This document shows, one piece after another, positions 46,488-55,820 of a stretch of 60,989 bases of DNA; position 1 is the stretch's first letter; every line of letters starts with the position of its first letter. The notes under the pieces were generated by a model. The model had not been told where the DNA came from and made no database searches. It worked only from the letters and a program-made list of their open reading frames with translations. Source of the DNA: an uncultured Collinsella sp. (GTDB lineage Bacteria > Actinomycetota > Coriobacteriia > Coriobacteriales > Coriobacteriaceae); NCBI GenBank assembly GCA_937937835.1, contig CALDBJ010000114.1, positions 1 to 60,989 of the forward strand, in the 5' to 3' direction. Made by a program: the position numbers and the translations under genes.

Positions 46488-46524
46488 AAATGGAGCCTGT
46501 TTTATGGAACAGGCTCCATTTTTT
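46488..46524 (+). terminator. rpsT terminator
   Basis: A 14-bp perfect stem around TGGAGCCTGTT, loop of 6, then TTTT. It ends only 13 bases before the lepA -10. Confidence 0.93.
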
Positions 46525-46536
46525 GTACCGCTCGGG

Positions 46537-46542
46537 TAAGAT
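46537..46542 (+). promoter_or_regulatory. lepA -10, leaderless start
   Basis: TAAGAT ends 7 bases before the lepA ATG, so transcription would start at or next to the start codon. No ribosome binding site exists between them. The preceding CGCTCGGG recurs ahead of the DnaJ-like gene. Confidence 0.5.
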
Positions 46543-46549
46543 AGTCCGC

Positions 46550-48361
46550 ATGAATACTTCAATTGACATTTCCCACATCCGCAACTTCTCAATCGTTGCG
46601 CACATCGACCATGGCAAGTCCACGATCAGCGACCGCATCCTCGAGCTCACCCATACCGTCGACGAACGCGACATGGAGTCGCAGCTGCTCGACACCATGG
46701 ATATCGAGCGCGAGCGCGGCATCACGATCAAGTCCAATGCCGTTCGCGTGTCCTATGACGCCGACGATGGCGAGACGTATCAGTTCAATCTGATCGATAC
46801 GCCGGGCCACGTGGACTTTACCTATGAGGTCTCGCGCTCGCTGGCAGCCTGTGAGGGCGCGGTGCTCGTTGTCGACGCCACGCAGGGCGTCGAGGCGCAG
46901 ACCGTCTCCAACGCGACGCTTGCCATGAACGCCAATCTGGACATTGTGCCGGCCATCAACAAGATCGACCTGCCCTCGGCCCATCCCGATGAGGTTAAGA
47001 CCGAGATCGAGGATGACCTGGCGATTCCTGCCGATGATGCCGTGTGTGTCTCGGGCAAGACCGGCGAGGGCATTCACGATCTGCTGGAGTCCATTGTCTT
47101 TTTGATCTCTCCGCCCAAGGGCGATGCGAACGCGCCGCTCAAGGCACTCATCCTGGATTCGTACTTCGACGAGTATCGTGGCGTCGTCGCCACGGTGCGC
47201 ATCTTTGACGGCTCCATCAAAAAGGGTGATACCCTGCGCATGATGCAGGCAAAGGGCGACTTTTTGGTCGATGGCGTGGGCGTCAAGCGTCCCGCCGAGA
47301 CTCCGGTCGATGCGCTGACGGTCGGCGAGGTCGGATACGTGGTCACGGGCCTGAAGGATCCCGAGGCCGTTCGCGTGGGCGATACCCTCACGTGGGCGTC
47401 GAATCCCTGCCCCGAGCCGCTTCCCGGTTACCGCGAGGCCAAGCCCATGGTCTATACGGGCCTGTTCCCGATCGATAACAAGGACTACGAGAACCTGCGC
47501 GACGCGCTCGATAAGCTGCACGTCAACGACCCCTCGTTGGTGTGGGAGCCCGAGACCTCGGTGGCGCTCGGCTTTGGCTTCCGCGTTGGCTTCCTGGGCC
47601 TGCTGCACATGGAAGTCGTCAAGGAACGTCTGGAGCGCGAGTTCAACTTGGACCTCATTGCCACGAGTCCCTCGGTCGACTATCACGTCTACAAGACTGA
47701 CGGCGAAATGATCGATGTCCGCAGCCCGCAGGACCTTCCCGAGGCCACGCGCATCGAGCGTATCGAGGAACCCTACCTCAAGGCAAAGATCATCTGCCCG
47801 CCTGAGTACACGGGCGCCGTCATGCAGCTCGCCATCGATCACCGCGGCGTCACGACCGACATGATCCACCTGACGAGCAAATCGGTCGAGATGCGCTTCG
47901 ATATGCCGCTTGCCGAGCTCATCTTGGACTTCTTTGACCAGCTCAAGAGTCGCACCAAGGGCTATGCCTCGCTCGACTACGAGTTCAATGAGTATCGTCC
48001 ATCCGAGCTTGTGAAGCTCGACATCTTGCTTTCGGGCGACGAGGTGGACGCGCTGTCGTTTATCGTCCACAAGGACAAGGCCTACGGTCTTGCCCGCGGC
48101 CTATGCGACAAGCTCAAGGAGATTATTCCGCGTCAGCTGTTCGAGGTGCCCATCCAGGGTGCCATTGGCAACAAGATCATTGCCCGCTCCACCGTCAAGG
48201 CGCGTCGCAAGGACGTGCTTGCCAAGTGCTACGGCGGCGATATCTCGCGTAAGCGCAAGCTGCTCGAGAAGCAGAAAGAGGGCAAGAAGCGCATGAAGGC
48301 CATCGGATCGGTCGAGGTCCCGCAGGAGGCCTTTATGGCGATCCTCAAGGTGGACGAGTAG
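46550..48361 (+). CDS. lepA: Elongation factor 4 (LepA)
   Basis: LepA/EF4, 603 aa, ribosome-associated GTPase. The P-loop is VAHIDHGKSTISDR, followed by ERGITIKS, the G3 box DTPGHVDF and the G4 box NKIDLP. The LepA-specific C-terminal domain ends near KVDE. ATG 46550 is the conserved start (IRNFSIVAHIDHG follows), and it lacks a ribosome binding site. It begins the lepA-dusB-hemW run. Confidence 0.97.
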   Translation: MNTSIDISHIRNFSIVAHIDHGKSTISDRILELTHTVDERDMESQLLDTMDIERERGITIKSNAVRVSYDADDGETYQFNLIDTPGHVDFTYEVSRSLAACEGAVLVVDATQGVEAQTVSNATLAMNANLDIVPAINKIDLPSAHPDEVKTEIEDDLAIPADDAVCVSGKTGEGIHDLLESIVFLISPPKGDANAPLKALILDSYFDEYRGVVATVRIFDGSIKKGDTLRMMQAKGDFLVDGVGVKRPAETPVDALTVGEVGYVVTGLKDPEAVRVGDTLTWASNPCPEPLPGYREAKPMVYTGLFPIDNKDYENLRDALDKLHVNDPSLVWEPETSVALGFGFRVGFLGLLHMEVVKERLEREFNLDLIATSPSVDYHVYKTDGEMIDVRSPQDLPEATRIERIEEPYLKAKIICPPEYTGAVMQLAIDHRGVTTDMIHLTSKSVEMRFDMPLAELILDFFDQLKSRTKGYASLDYEFNEYRPSELVKLDILLSGDEVDALSFIVHKDKAYGLARGLCDKLKEIIPRQLFEVPIQGAIGNKIIARSTVKARRKDVLAKCYGGDISRKRKLLEKQKEGKKRMKAIGSVEVPQEAFMAILKVDE

Positions 48362-48365
48362 GTCT

Positions 48366-49409
48366 ATGGCGCTTTCCGAATATAGTCTGCGGCTGCTGGG
48401 CGCCTATGCCGAGCAGCCGTTCCTTATGGCCCCCATGGCAGGCGTGACCGATCCTGCCTACCGCATCATGTGCCGCCGCCGCGGTGCTCAGCTTGCTTAT
48501 AGCGAGATGGTGAGTGTCGCTGGCCTTGCCTACGCCAGTAACAAGACGTGGCGTCTGGTGCTGCCGGCCGACGAGGAGCAGCAGATCTGCGTGCAGCTCT
48601 TTGGCTCTAAGCCCGATCAGTTTGCGAGCGCCGTCGCTGCCGTCGAGGAGCGCGTGGGCGATCGCCTGTCGTTGATCGATATCAACATGGCCTGCCCGGC
48701 TCGCAAGGTCGTTACCAAGGGCGAGGGCTCGGCGCTCATGCGCACGCCCGACCTGGCCGAGAAGATTGTCGAGGCCGCGGTGGGCGCGGCGCATGTGCCC
48801 GTGACCGTCAAGATCCGCAAGGGCTTTTATGCCGAAGACCGCAATGCCGCGACGTTTGCCCAGATGCTCGAGGGGGCAGGGGCCGCTGCGGTGGCGGTGC
48901 ATGGCCGCTGTGCCACGCAGCTCTATACGGGCCAGGCCGATTGGTCGGTCGTTGATGAGGTCGCAGATGCCGTCGAGATTCCCGTGATCGGTTCGGGCGA
49001 TGTGTTCTCGGCCGAGGACGCTGCTGAGCATCTGCAAGATTCGGGTGCCAGTGCGGTGTTTATCGCGCGCGGCATCTACGGCAATCCGTGGGTGTTCGGC
49101 GATGCCCGAGCCCTTGCGCTCGATGGCACGCCGGTTCCTTCTCGCTCCTCGGTCGAGCGCCTGGACGCCCTGCGTGAGCACCTAACGCTGACGCATGAGC
49201 TCCTGCCGCTCATGTCGCGCGCCCGTACGTACGCAAGCTGGTACTTAAAAGGCATGCCCCATGCCGCCGCCTGGCGCGCTCAGGTGGTGCGCTGCTCCAC
49301 GTACGAGGAGTTTATGGCACTGGTCGATGATATCGAGCGCGATGTGGTGACCTGCGAGGCCGCTCTTGCCGCCGGTGAGTCGGTGCCCGCTCATCCGCTG
49401 GAGGCTTAA
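48366..49409 (+). CDS. dusB: tRNA-dihydrouridine synthase
   Basis: FMN-dependent Dus enzyme, 347 aa, reduces uridines in tRNA. The N-terminal barrel starts MAPMAGVTDPAYR. The catalytic Cys lies in NMACPARKV, followed by GSALM, and FMN phosphate binding in IPVIGSGDVFSAEDA. It is closest to the DusB type by eye; the exact subgroup is uncertain. It starts 4 bases after lepA. Confidence 0.93.
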   Translation: MALSEYSLRLLGAYAEQPFLMAPMAGVTDPAYRIMCRRRGAQLAYSEMVSVAGLAYASNKTWRLVLPADEEQQICVQLFGSKPDQFASAVAAVEERVGDRLSLIDINMACPARKVVTKGEGSALMRTPDLAEKIVEAAVGAAHVPVTVKIRKGFYAEDRNAATFAQMLEGAGAAAVAVHGRCATQLYTGQADWSVVDEVADAVEIPVIGSGDVFSAEDAAEHLQDSGASAVFIARGIYGNPWVFGDARALALDGTPVPSRSSVERLDALREHLTLTHELLPLMSRARTYASWYLKGMPHAAAWRAQVVRCSTYEEFMALVDDIERDVVTCEAALAAGESVPAHPLEA

Positions 49410-49411
49410 GG

Positions 49412-50644
49412 GTGGCCGTTACCGCGCTGTACGTGCACGTGCCGTTTTGCGCTCAAAAATGCCGCTATTGCGACTTTGACTCGCGCAGCTTTTCCCCGTG
49501 CGCCCTGGACGCTGCACTCGATGCCTATTTTGAGCAGCTGTATGCGCGCCTCGATGCTTTTGGCAGGGCTGGGGCCCTTGACCAGATCAGCACCGTCTAT
49601 GTTGGTGGCGGCACGCCGTCGCTGGCAGGGGAGCGCCTGGTGGAGCTGGCGCGGCGTATTCGTGCGTGGTGCGCCCCCGTTGAGTTTACCTGCGAGGCCA
49701 ATCCCGAGTCGCTGACCGCCGAGCTTGCCACTGCGCTTGCCAAGGTTGGTGTCACACGCGTCTCTCTGGGCGTGCAAACGCTCGATAACACCGAACTTAC
49801 CGCCATCGGCCGTATTCACGATGCCGATCGGGCGCTCGCCGCCATCGCGACGGTCAAGAACGCTGGGATTGACGTGTCGTGCGACCTTATGTGCGGACTT
49901 CCCGGGCAGACCGTAGCGAGTTGGAAGCGCACACTCGATGGCGTGCTGGCGGCGGCTCCGCATCATGTGTCGATCTACCCGCTCACGCTTGAGGAGGGGA
50001 CGCCCCTTTATTGCATGGCGTGTCGCGATGAGTCGCTCGTGCCCGACGAGGATTTTCAAGCTTCGTGCATGGATGTGGCGCGTGAGCGCCTGGTTGCGGC
50101 CGGCTATCATCCGTATGAGGTGGCAAGCTACGCGCTCGACGGCCATGAGTGCGCCCATAACATTGCCTACTGGACCGGCCAGGGCTACCTGGGCCTGGGC
50201 CGTTCTGCCGCGGGCATGCTCGACGCCGAGGATTTCGACCGTCTTGCAGGTTTGTTCCCCGGCGTGTCTTCTCGAGGCGATTCGTACCGCGTGCGTCTGG
50301 TGCAACGTGACGATGACGCGACGGCGTTTGAGGCCGAATATCTGTCGCAGCGTGAGGCTGCGGCTGAAGACCTGATGCTGTCTTGTCGCATGACGGGCGG
50401 TGTTGCGTCCGACCTGTTGGTTCGTGCAGCTTGCGTCATCCCGGCCGATGAGCTGGCAGCTGCCTGCGATCGCGCGCTCGAATTGGGTCTTGCCACTTGG
50501 GTGCCCGAGACGCTCGAGGTCCATGAGGGACCCTTCACTTCGGCAGATGTCGTCGCGGGTCATGTTCGCGCTCGTCTGGCGCCCACCCACCTGGGCTGGC
50601 TCGATGGAAATGTTCTGTTCGAGCTGTTTTGGGGTCTAGCTTAG
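49412..50644 (+). CDS. hemW: Radical SAM heme chaperone HemW
   Basis: HemW (formerly HemN-like), 410 aa. The radical SAM cluster motif is CAQKCRYC in LYVHVPFCAQKCRYCDF, followed by VGGGTPS and the HemW-type region EVASYALDG with HNIAYWTGQGYLGLG. HemW proteins deliver heme to respiratory enzymes and are often misannotated as coproporphyrinogen dehydrogenase. GTG 49412 lies 2 bases after dusB. Classical position next to lepA. Confidence 0.93.
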   Translation: MAVTALYVHVPFCAQKCRYCDFDSRSFSPCALDAALDAYFEQLYARLDAFGRAGALDQISTVYVGGGTPSLAGERLVELARRIRAWCAPVEFTCEANPESLTAELATALAKVGVTRVSLGVQTLDNTELTAIGRIHDADRALAAIATVKNAGIDVSCDLMCGLPGQTVASWKRTLDGVLAAAPHHVSIYPLTLEEGTPLYCMACRDESLVPDEDFQASCMDVARERLVAAGYHPYEVASYALDGHECAHNIAYWTGQGYLGLGRSAAGMLDAEDFDRLAGLFPGVSSRGDSYRVRLVQRDDDATAFEAEYLSQREAAAEDLMLSCRMTGGVASDLLVRAACVIPADELAAACDRALELGLATWVPETLEVHEGPFTSADVVAGHVRARLAPTHLGWLDGNVLFELFWGLA

Positions 50645-50647
50645 GTC

Positions 50648-50660
50648 GCTCGGGTAGAAT
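50648..50660 (+). promoter_or_regulatory. Promoter motif of DnaJ-like gene
   Basis: CGCTCGGGTA followed by GAAT gives a -10 of TAGAAT (50655-50660). The first ten bases equal those ahead of lepA (46529-46538). Confidence 0.45.
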
Positions 50661-50702
50661 TACCGGAATATATACGCTGCTGTGAGCAGGAGGTTGCCGC
50701 GC

Positions 50703-51806
50703 ATGGCGACGATGAACGAAAAAGATTACTACGAGATTCTGGGCGTCTCCAAGGACGCCACCTCGCGTGATATTCAAAAGGCCTTTCAGCAAAAGGCCCG
50801 CAAGCTCCATCCGGACGTCAACAAAGAGCCGGATGCCGAGGAAAAGTTTAAAGAGGTTTCCGAGGCCTACGCCGTGCTTTCGGATGAGCAAAAACGTGCG
50901 CGCTACGACGCCATGCGTTCGGGCAATCCCTTTGCCGGTGCTCCTACGGCTTCGCCCTATGGTGGCGGCTACGCCGGCAACACGGGCTATGGCAATCCCT
51001 TTGAGGGCGGCTTTCCCTTTGGTGGCGCCTGGGGCCAGCAGCGTCGCGGCCAGGCTGCCTACAATCCCGAGAACGGCGCCAACGTGGTCGTCGATATCAA
51101 ACTGGACGCCAAGGAGGCCAAGGGCGGTGCCCGCAAGACCGTCCGCTATACGCGTTTCGATACGTGCGGACATTGCGGCGGCTCGGGCTCCGTTTCGTCT
51201 GAGCATGCCCATACCTGCCCGAGCTGCGGTGGCCGCGGCCATATCGATGTGGACCTGTCCTTCCTGTTTGGTGCGGGCACGTTCCAGACGGTTTGTCCCG
51301 AGTGCGGCGGTTCCGGCAAGGTCGTTGCCGACCCCTGCCCCGATTGCGGTGGCAGCGGCCGTACCCGCGTAACCTCCGAGCAGACGATTGAGTTTCCTGC
51401 CGGCACGCACGATGGCGACGAGGTCCGCATTGGCGGCATGGGTCATGCTGGCACCAACGGTGCCGCGGGCGGCGACCTGGTCGGCCGCGCCCATGTTGAG
51501 GCCGAGCGCTTGGAAGGCAAAGCTCGTACCGGTTTTTACCTGATGGGCATCGTAGCGCCGTTTTTGGTACTCTCGGCCATCTCGGGTGTGTTCTCGGCCT
51601 TTGCCGTGATGTGCTTTATTCCGTTTACCATGGGCCTGTTCATGGTGCTTTCGGACGGTGTGCTTCATCGCAGCCTGCTGTGGTGGAAGCGCGGTGCGAT
51701 GCAGTTTGCCAACGGTTTTGCCAATGGCTTCATGTTCGCGCTCGTGTCGGTTTGGTTCGCAAGCTGCTCGCAACGGGCCATGCTTTCGCCGTACCAAATG
51801 CAATAA
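50703..51806 (+). CDS. Membrane-anchored DnaJ-like protein
   Basis: DnaJ-related protein, 367 aa. A J domain (residues 8-70) with the HPD motif at 36-38, a Gly/Phe-rich linker (75-112), and a four-repeat zinc region (155-219: CGHCGGSG, CPSCGGRG, CPECGGSG, CPDCGGSG). The substrate-binding part stops after one subdomain near GGDLVGRAHVE (266). The rest is membrane-like: two adjoining hydrophobic segments (about 278-316) and a third (about 335-355). A conventional DnaJ would instead carry a second beta domain and dimerisation end. It likely recruits DnaK to the membrane. ATG 50703 follows GCAGGAGG. The reading frame shows no break. Confidence 0.88.
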   Translation: MATMNEKDYYEILGVSKDATSRDIQKAFQQKARKLHPDVNKEPDAEEKFKEVSEAYAVLSDEQKRARYDAMRSGNPFAGAPTASPYGGGYAGNTGYGNPFEGGFPFGGAWGQQRRGQAAYNPENGANVVVDIKLDAKEAKGGARKTVRYTRFDTCGHCGGSGSVSSEHAHTCPSCGGRGHIDVDLSFLFGAGTFQTVCPECGGSGKVVADPCPDCGGSGRTRVTSEQTIEFPAGTHDGDEVRIGGMGHAGTNGAAGGDLVGRAHVEAERLEGKARTGFYLMGIVAPFLVLSAISGVFSAFAVMCFIPFTMGLFMVLSDGVLHRSLLWWKRGAMQFANGFANGFMFALVSVWFASCSQRAMLSPYQMQ

Positions 51807-51887
51807 CATCAAACCCTCTGTTTGCGGTCGGCCCAGCTTGGGTATAGGACGCACTGTGACAATATTGAAAGTCGGAAGGATTCGGTC

Positions 51888-53036
51888 GTGTCGGAAAATA
51901 GGGATTACTACGAGGTGCTTGGCGTCGACAGGGATGCCGACGCGCGGACGATTAAGCGTGCGTTTCTAAAGAAGGCCCGTACCGTACATCCGGATGTTTC
52001 GGACGACCCCGAGGCCGAGGCCAAGTTCAAGGAGCTCAACGAGGCCTATTCCGTTCTTTCCGATGAGCAGAAGCGTGCTAACTACGACCGTTACGGCACT
52101 GCCGACGGCCCTGGTGGTTCGGGCTACGTCGATATCAACGATATCTTTGGTGGCATGGGCATGGACGACTTGTTCTCGTCGTTCTTTGGCGGCGGTGCCG
52201 GCGGTGGCGCCCGCAGCCGTCGTGAGCGTCGTCGCGGACGTGATATGGCCATCTCGCTTTCGGTGACGCTCGAGGAGGCGGCGCTCGGCTGCAAAAAGAC
52301 GATCAGCTATGACCGCCTTGCTCCCTGCGAGGACTGCAACGGCACCGGTAGGGCAGAGGGCGCACAGGAAAAGCAGTGCGGCCGCTGCCACGGCACGGGC
52401 TATGTCACGACGGTTCAGCGTTCGTTCCTGGGCCAGGTTCAGTCCTCTTCGCCTTGCCCCGACTGCCATGGCGAGGGCACGGTCATCGACCATCCCTGCG
52501 AGACCTGCGACGGTCAGGGCCGCACGCCTTCGTACGAAAAGATCGACATCGATATTCCCGCCGGCGTTTCGACCGGTCGCCAGCTGCGTGTGAGCGGCTT
52601 TGGCGAGGCCGGCCTTCGCGGCGAGCCCTCGGGCGACCTGATTGTCAACGTGCGCGTTGCCGACCATGAGCGCTTTAAGCGCAACGGTGACGACCTGTAC
52701 CTGGTGAGCGATATCTCGATTGCGCAGGCTGCGCTCGGCTGCGAGATCGAGGTCGAGGGCATTATGCCCGACGAGGTCGTTAAGGTGACGGTTCCCGCCG
52801 GCGCCCAGTACGGCGACACCGTGAGCGTCAATAATTACGGCATGCCGCGCATTGGCGGTGGCGGTTCGCGTGGCCGCCTGATCGTGCAACTGCGCGTGGT
52901 CGTTCCCACCAATCTTTCCAATAAGCAACGCGAACTGCTCCGTGCTTTTGCCGATGAGATGGGCGATGACGTCGCTTCCGGTAAGAAGTCGGTGACCGAC
53001 CGTATCAAGAGTGCCCTCGACGATATCCTCGATTAA
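51888..53036 (+). CDS. dnaJ: Chaperone DnaJ
   Basis: Full-length type A DnaJ, 382 aa, co-chaperone that stimulates DnaK. J domain with HPDV, a Gly-rich linker (FFGGGAGGGARS), four zinc repeats (CEDCNGTG, CGRCHGTG, CPDCHGEG, CETCDGQG), two C-terminal beta domains and a dimerisation end. GTG 51888 follows GGAAGGA. TATAGG near 51843 is a possible -10. It is a tandem neighbour of the membrane-type paralogue; dnaK, grpE and hrcA are not in the window. Confidence 0.96.
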   Translation: MSENRDYYEVLGVDRDADARTIKRAFLKKARTVHPDVSDDPEAEAKFKELNEAYSVLSDEQKRANYDRYGTADGPGGSGYVDINDIFGGMGMDDLFSSFFGGGAGGGARSRRERRRGRDMAISLSVTLEEAALGCKKTISYDRLAPCEDCNGTGRAEGAQEKQCGRCHGTGYVTTVQRSFLGQVQSSSPCPDCHGEGTVIDHPCETCDGQGRTPSYEKIDIDIPAGVSTGRQLRVSGFGEAGLRGEPSGDLIVNVRVADHERFKRNGDDLYLVSDISIAQAALGCEIEVEGIMPDEVVKVTVPAGAQYGDTVSVNNYGMPRIGGGGSRGRLIVQLRVVVPTNLSNKQRELLRAFADEMGDDVASGKKSVTDRIKSALDDILD

Positions 53037-53045
53037 GGAGCCCGC

Positions 53046-54338
53046 GTGCTCGCACCCCATATTTCCGTCGTCAACCTCGGCTGCCGTGTCAACCGGGTTG
53101 AGTCTGACCGTATCACTGCCGACCTTATGCGCCTGGGCTTTGCTATTGTGGAGCCCCAGGATGCCGATCTGATCGTCATTAACACCTGTGCCGTTACGGG
53201 CGAGGCCGAGGCCAAGACCCGTAAGGCCGTCCGTCATGCGCTGGCCTATCCAAACGAGCCCTATGTGGTCGTGACCGGATGCGTGGTCAATTTGCATCCC
53301 GAGGAGCTGCTGGAGCTTTCGGATCGCGTTATCGCCGAGCCGTCCAAGATCGATGTCGCCGAACGTGTCTGCGAGGTGCTGGGCGTTGAGTCCGATAACG
53401 TTCCCGCCTGCAGCGATGGCGAGGTGGTCGATGTGCTCGGTCGCTCTCGCCTGGGCGTGAAGATTCAGGACGGCTGCAACCATCGCTGCACCTATTGCAT
53501 TGTGTGGAAGGCACGCGGTCCCGAGCGCTCCGTGCCCGTCGAGTCCGTGCTCGAGCAAGTTCGCGAGGCCCAGGAGGCCGGCGTGCCCGAGGTGGTGCTG
53601 ACCGGTGTGAACCTGGGTGCCTACGATGGCAAGAGCGCGACCGACGAGCATGTCGAAATCGATGAGCTGCTCGAGGCCATCATGGAGCGCACGTCTATTC
53701 CGCATGTGCGCATTTCCTCGGTCGAGCCCATGGATATCTCTGAGCGCCTGCTTAAGGTTATGGCGCGCTATCCGCAGCGTATCGCCCCGTTTTTGCACCT
53801 GCCCGTGCAGTCCGGCTGCACAGCGACTCTGCATCGCATGGGCCGTCCCTATAGCGCCGAGACCTTTGAGGACACGGTGCGTATGATTCGCGCCAACTTG
53901 CCCCAGGCGTCTCTTTCGTGCGATGTCATCGTCGGTTTTCCTGGTGAGACGGACGAGGAGTTCGAGGAGTCGCTGGCGCTGTGCCGTCGTGTGGGTTTCT
54001 CGCGTATGCACGTGTTCCGCTATAGCAAGCGTCCCGGTACCCTTGCTGCCGATATGCCCGACCAGGTGCCGCCCGAGGTTATGGCCGAGCGCAGCCGTCG
54101 TATGCGAGCCGCGGCGCAGGAACTCACCATTGCCGACGCTCGTCGTCGCGTGGGCACCGTCGAGCGTGCCGTCCTCGAGTACGGCGACAACCTGACGCTC
54201 GGTTCGTTCCATCATGCCCGTCTTGACGATACCTGTGGACTTACAGCCCCGTGCCTGCTCGATGTTGCTATCATCGGAGTCGATGATTCCGGCTTGGTCC
54301 ATGCGCGCAGGGAGGTTCATGGAAGCCTCGAAGATTAG
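53046..54338 (+). CDS. mtaB: tRNA t6A37 methylthiotransferase MtaB
   Basis: Radical SAM methylthiotransferase, 430 aa, converts t6A37 to ms2t6A. The N-terminal UPF0004 domain has three cysteines (NLGCRVN, NTCAVTG, TGCVVN), the SAM cluster is CNHRCTYC, and a short TRAM-like end follows. MtaB/YqeV type rather than MiaB or RimO by its NLGCRVN opening. The start is GTG 53046. It overlaps phoH by 20 bases. Confidence 0.92.
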   Translation: MLAPHISVVNLGCRVNRVESDRITADLMRLGFAIVEPQDADLIVINTCAVTGEAEAKTRKAVRHALAYPNEPYVVVTGCVVNLHPEELLELSDRVIAEPSKIDVAERVCEVLGVESDNVPACSDGEVVDVLGRSRLGVKIQDGCNHRCTYCIVWKARGPERSVPVESVLEQVREAQEAGVPEVVLTGVNLGAYDGKSATDEHVEIDELLEAIMERTSIPHVRISSVEPMDISERLLKVMARYPQRIAPFLHLPVQSGCTATLHRMGRPYSAETFEDTVRMIRANLPQASLSCDVIVGFPGETDEEFEESLALCRRVGFSRMHVFRYSKRPGTLAADMPDQVPPEVMAERSRRMRAAAQELTIADARRRVGTVERAVLEYGDNLTLGSFHHARLDDTCGLTAPCLLDVAIIGVDDSGLVHARREVHGSLED

Positions 54339-55305
54339 ACTTACCGTTCCCGAGGGAATTGATCCCTCGTGCGTTTTGGGCGCCGGCGACGGCGTCCTTC
54401 GTGCGCTCGAGAGCTTGGTTCGCGCCCATGTGGTCGCCCGTGGCGATAGCATCGCCGTGAGCGGTGACCCGGATGAGGTCGAACTCGTGGCGCGTTTTTT
54501 CGAACATGCTTTTCGCGAGGCGGCCGCCGGGCGCACGCTGTCTGCTGACGACGTCTCGCGCTGCCTGGCTGTTTTGCGCGACGGCGAGCATGATGCCTCG
54601 TCGCTGCGCGATGACGTGCTTTTGTCGTATCGCGGCCGCGTCATCCGCCCTAAGACACTCGGCCAAAAGCGCTATGTGGATGCCATTCGCTCTCATACCA
54701 TCACGTTTGGCCTCGGTCCCGCCGGCACCGGTAAAACCTATCTGGCCATGGCGCTCGCCGTCGCCGCGCTTAAGCGTCACGAGGTGGGCCGTTTGATTCT
54801 GACGCGCCCAGTTGTCGAGGCGGGGGAGAACCTGGGCTTTTTGCCTGGTACCCTCGAGGAAAAGATCGACCCCTATATGCGTCCGCTCTACGATGCCCTC
54901 TTTGACATGATGGATCGCGAGCGCACCGATGAGCTTATGGAGCGTGGCGTGATTGAGATCGCCCCGCTCGCCTACATGCGCGGCCGCACACTGAGTGATG
55001 CCTTCGTGGTGCTCGACGAGGCGCAAAACACGACGCCTGAGCAGATGAAGATGTTCCTGACGCGTCTGGGCTTTAATTCCAAGTTCGTGATCACCGGCGA
55101 CCTGAGCCAGCGCGACCTGGTGGGTCGTCGCGGCGGCCTGGCCGATGTCGAGAGGATTTTGGGCCGCGTCGACGATGTGGCGTTTTCGCACCTGGAACGC
55201 GCCGATGTGGTGCGCCATGCCCTGGTGGGCCGTATCGTTGAGGCCTATGATGCATACGACGATGCACGCGAGCAGCGTGCATGCGACCGAAAGGAGTCCC
55301 GTTGA
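54319..55305 (+). CDS. phoH: PhoH-like ATPase
   Basis: PhoH/YbeZ family, 328 aa, RNA-linked NTPase that works with YbeY. Walker A is LGPAGTGKTYLA and Walker B is VLDEAQNTTPEQMKMF. An N-terminal region of about 110 residues resembles a KH-like/PhoH N-domain. ATG 54319 follows GGGAGG inside mtaB. It runs into ybeY. Confidence 0.94.
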   Translation: MEASKIRLTVPEGIDPSCVLGAGDGVLRALESLVRAHVVARGDSIAVSGDPDEVELVARFFEHAFREAAAGRTLSADDVSRCLAVLRDGEHDASSLRDDVLLSYRGRVIRPKTLGQKRYVDAIRSHTITFGLGPAGTGKTYLAMALAVAALKRHEVGRLILTRPVVEAGENLGFLPGTLEEKIDPYMRPLYDALFDMMDRERTDELMERGVIEIAPLAYMRGRTLSDAFVVLDEAQNTTPEQMKMFLTRLGFNSKFVITGDLSQRDLVGRRGGLADVERILGRVDDVAFSHLERADVVRHALVGRIVEAYDAYDDAREQRACDRKESR

Positions 55306-55811
55306 GTGTATTGATCAGCAACGATGCCGAGCTCGATACGCTGCTCGAAGTTCCCGAGGTGGAGCATATCTGCGAGGTTGTGCTTGCCGCCGAGGGCGTT
55401 GAGCGAGAGGTCGAGATCTCCCTTTCGTATGTCGATGAGGACGAGATGCATGAGCTCAACCACGAGTGGCGCGGTATCGATCGCACCACCGACGTGCTCT
55501 CGTTTGAGTGCGACTCGGCTTTTGACAAGGATATCCCTGCCGATGAGACGCTTGAGCTCGGCGATATTATCCTGGCCCCGCAGGTCATTGCCCGCCAGGC
55601 CCCCGGCTTTGGCAACAGCCCCGCCGACGAGTGCCGCCTGATGCTCGTGCACGGCATGCTGCACCTGCTGGGCTACGATCATATCGAAGACGACGAGGCT
55701 GAGGTCATGGAAGCTCGCGAGGACGTCATTCTGCGCGATCTGGCGCTCGAGCGCGGCGAGGATCCTAAGCTTGTTCACGTCGGTCCCATCACCAACCATG
55801 CCCACGACTAG
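55302..55811 (+). CDS. ybeY: Endoribonuclease YbeY
   Basis: Zinc-dependent single-strand RNase, 169 aa, needed for 16S rRNA 3' maturation and ribosome quality control. The metal site is HGMLHLLGYDH, and RTTDVLSF is the other conserved block. The start is TTG 55302 (MSVLISND), 5 bases after AAGGAG and overlapping the phoH stop. The ybeY-dgkA-era order is standard. Confidence 0.95.
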   Translation: MSVLISNDAELDTLLEVPEVEHICEVVLAAEGVEREVEISLSYVDEDEMHELNHEWRGIDRTTDVLSFECDSAFDKDIPADETLELGDIILAPQVIARQAPGFGNSPADECRLMLVHGMLHLLGYDHIEDDEAEVMEAREDVILRDLALERGEDPKLVHVGPITNHAHD

Positions 55812-55820
55812 GAGCCGTCT

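Noticed and set aside
51966..54644. 892-codon open frame antisense to dnaJ and mtaB
   Set aside because: Low-complexity His/Ala/Gly/Leu-rich product with no domain, opposite two certain genes.
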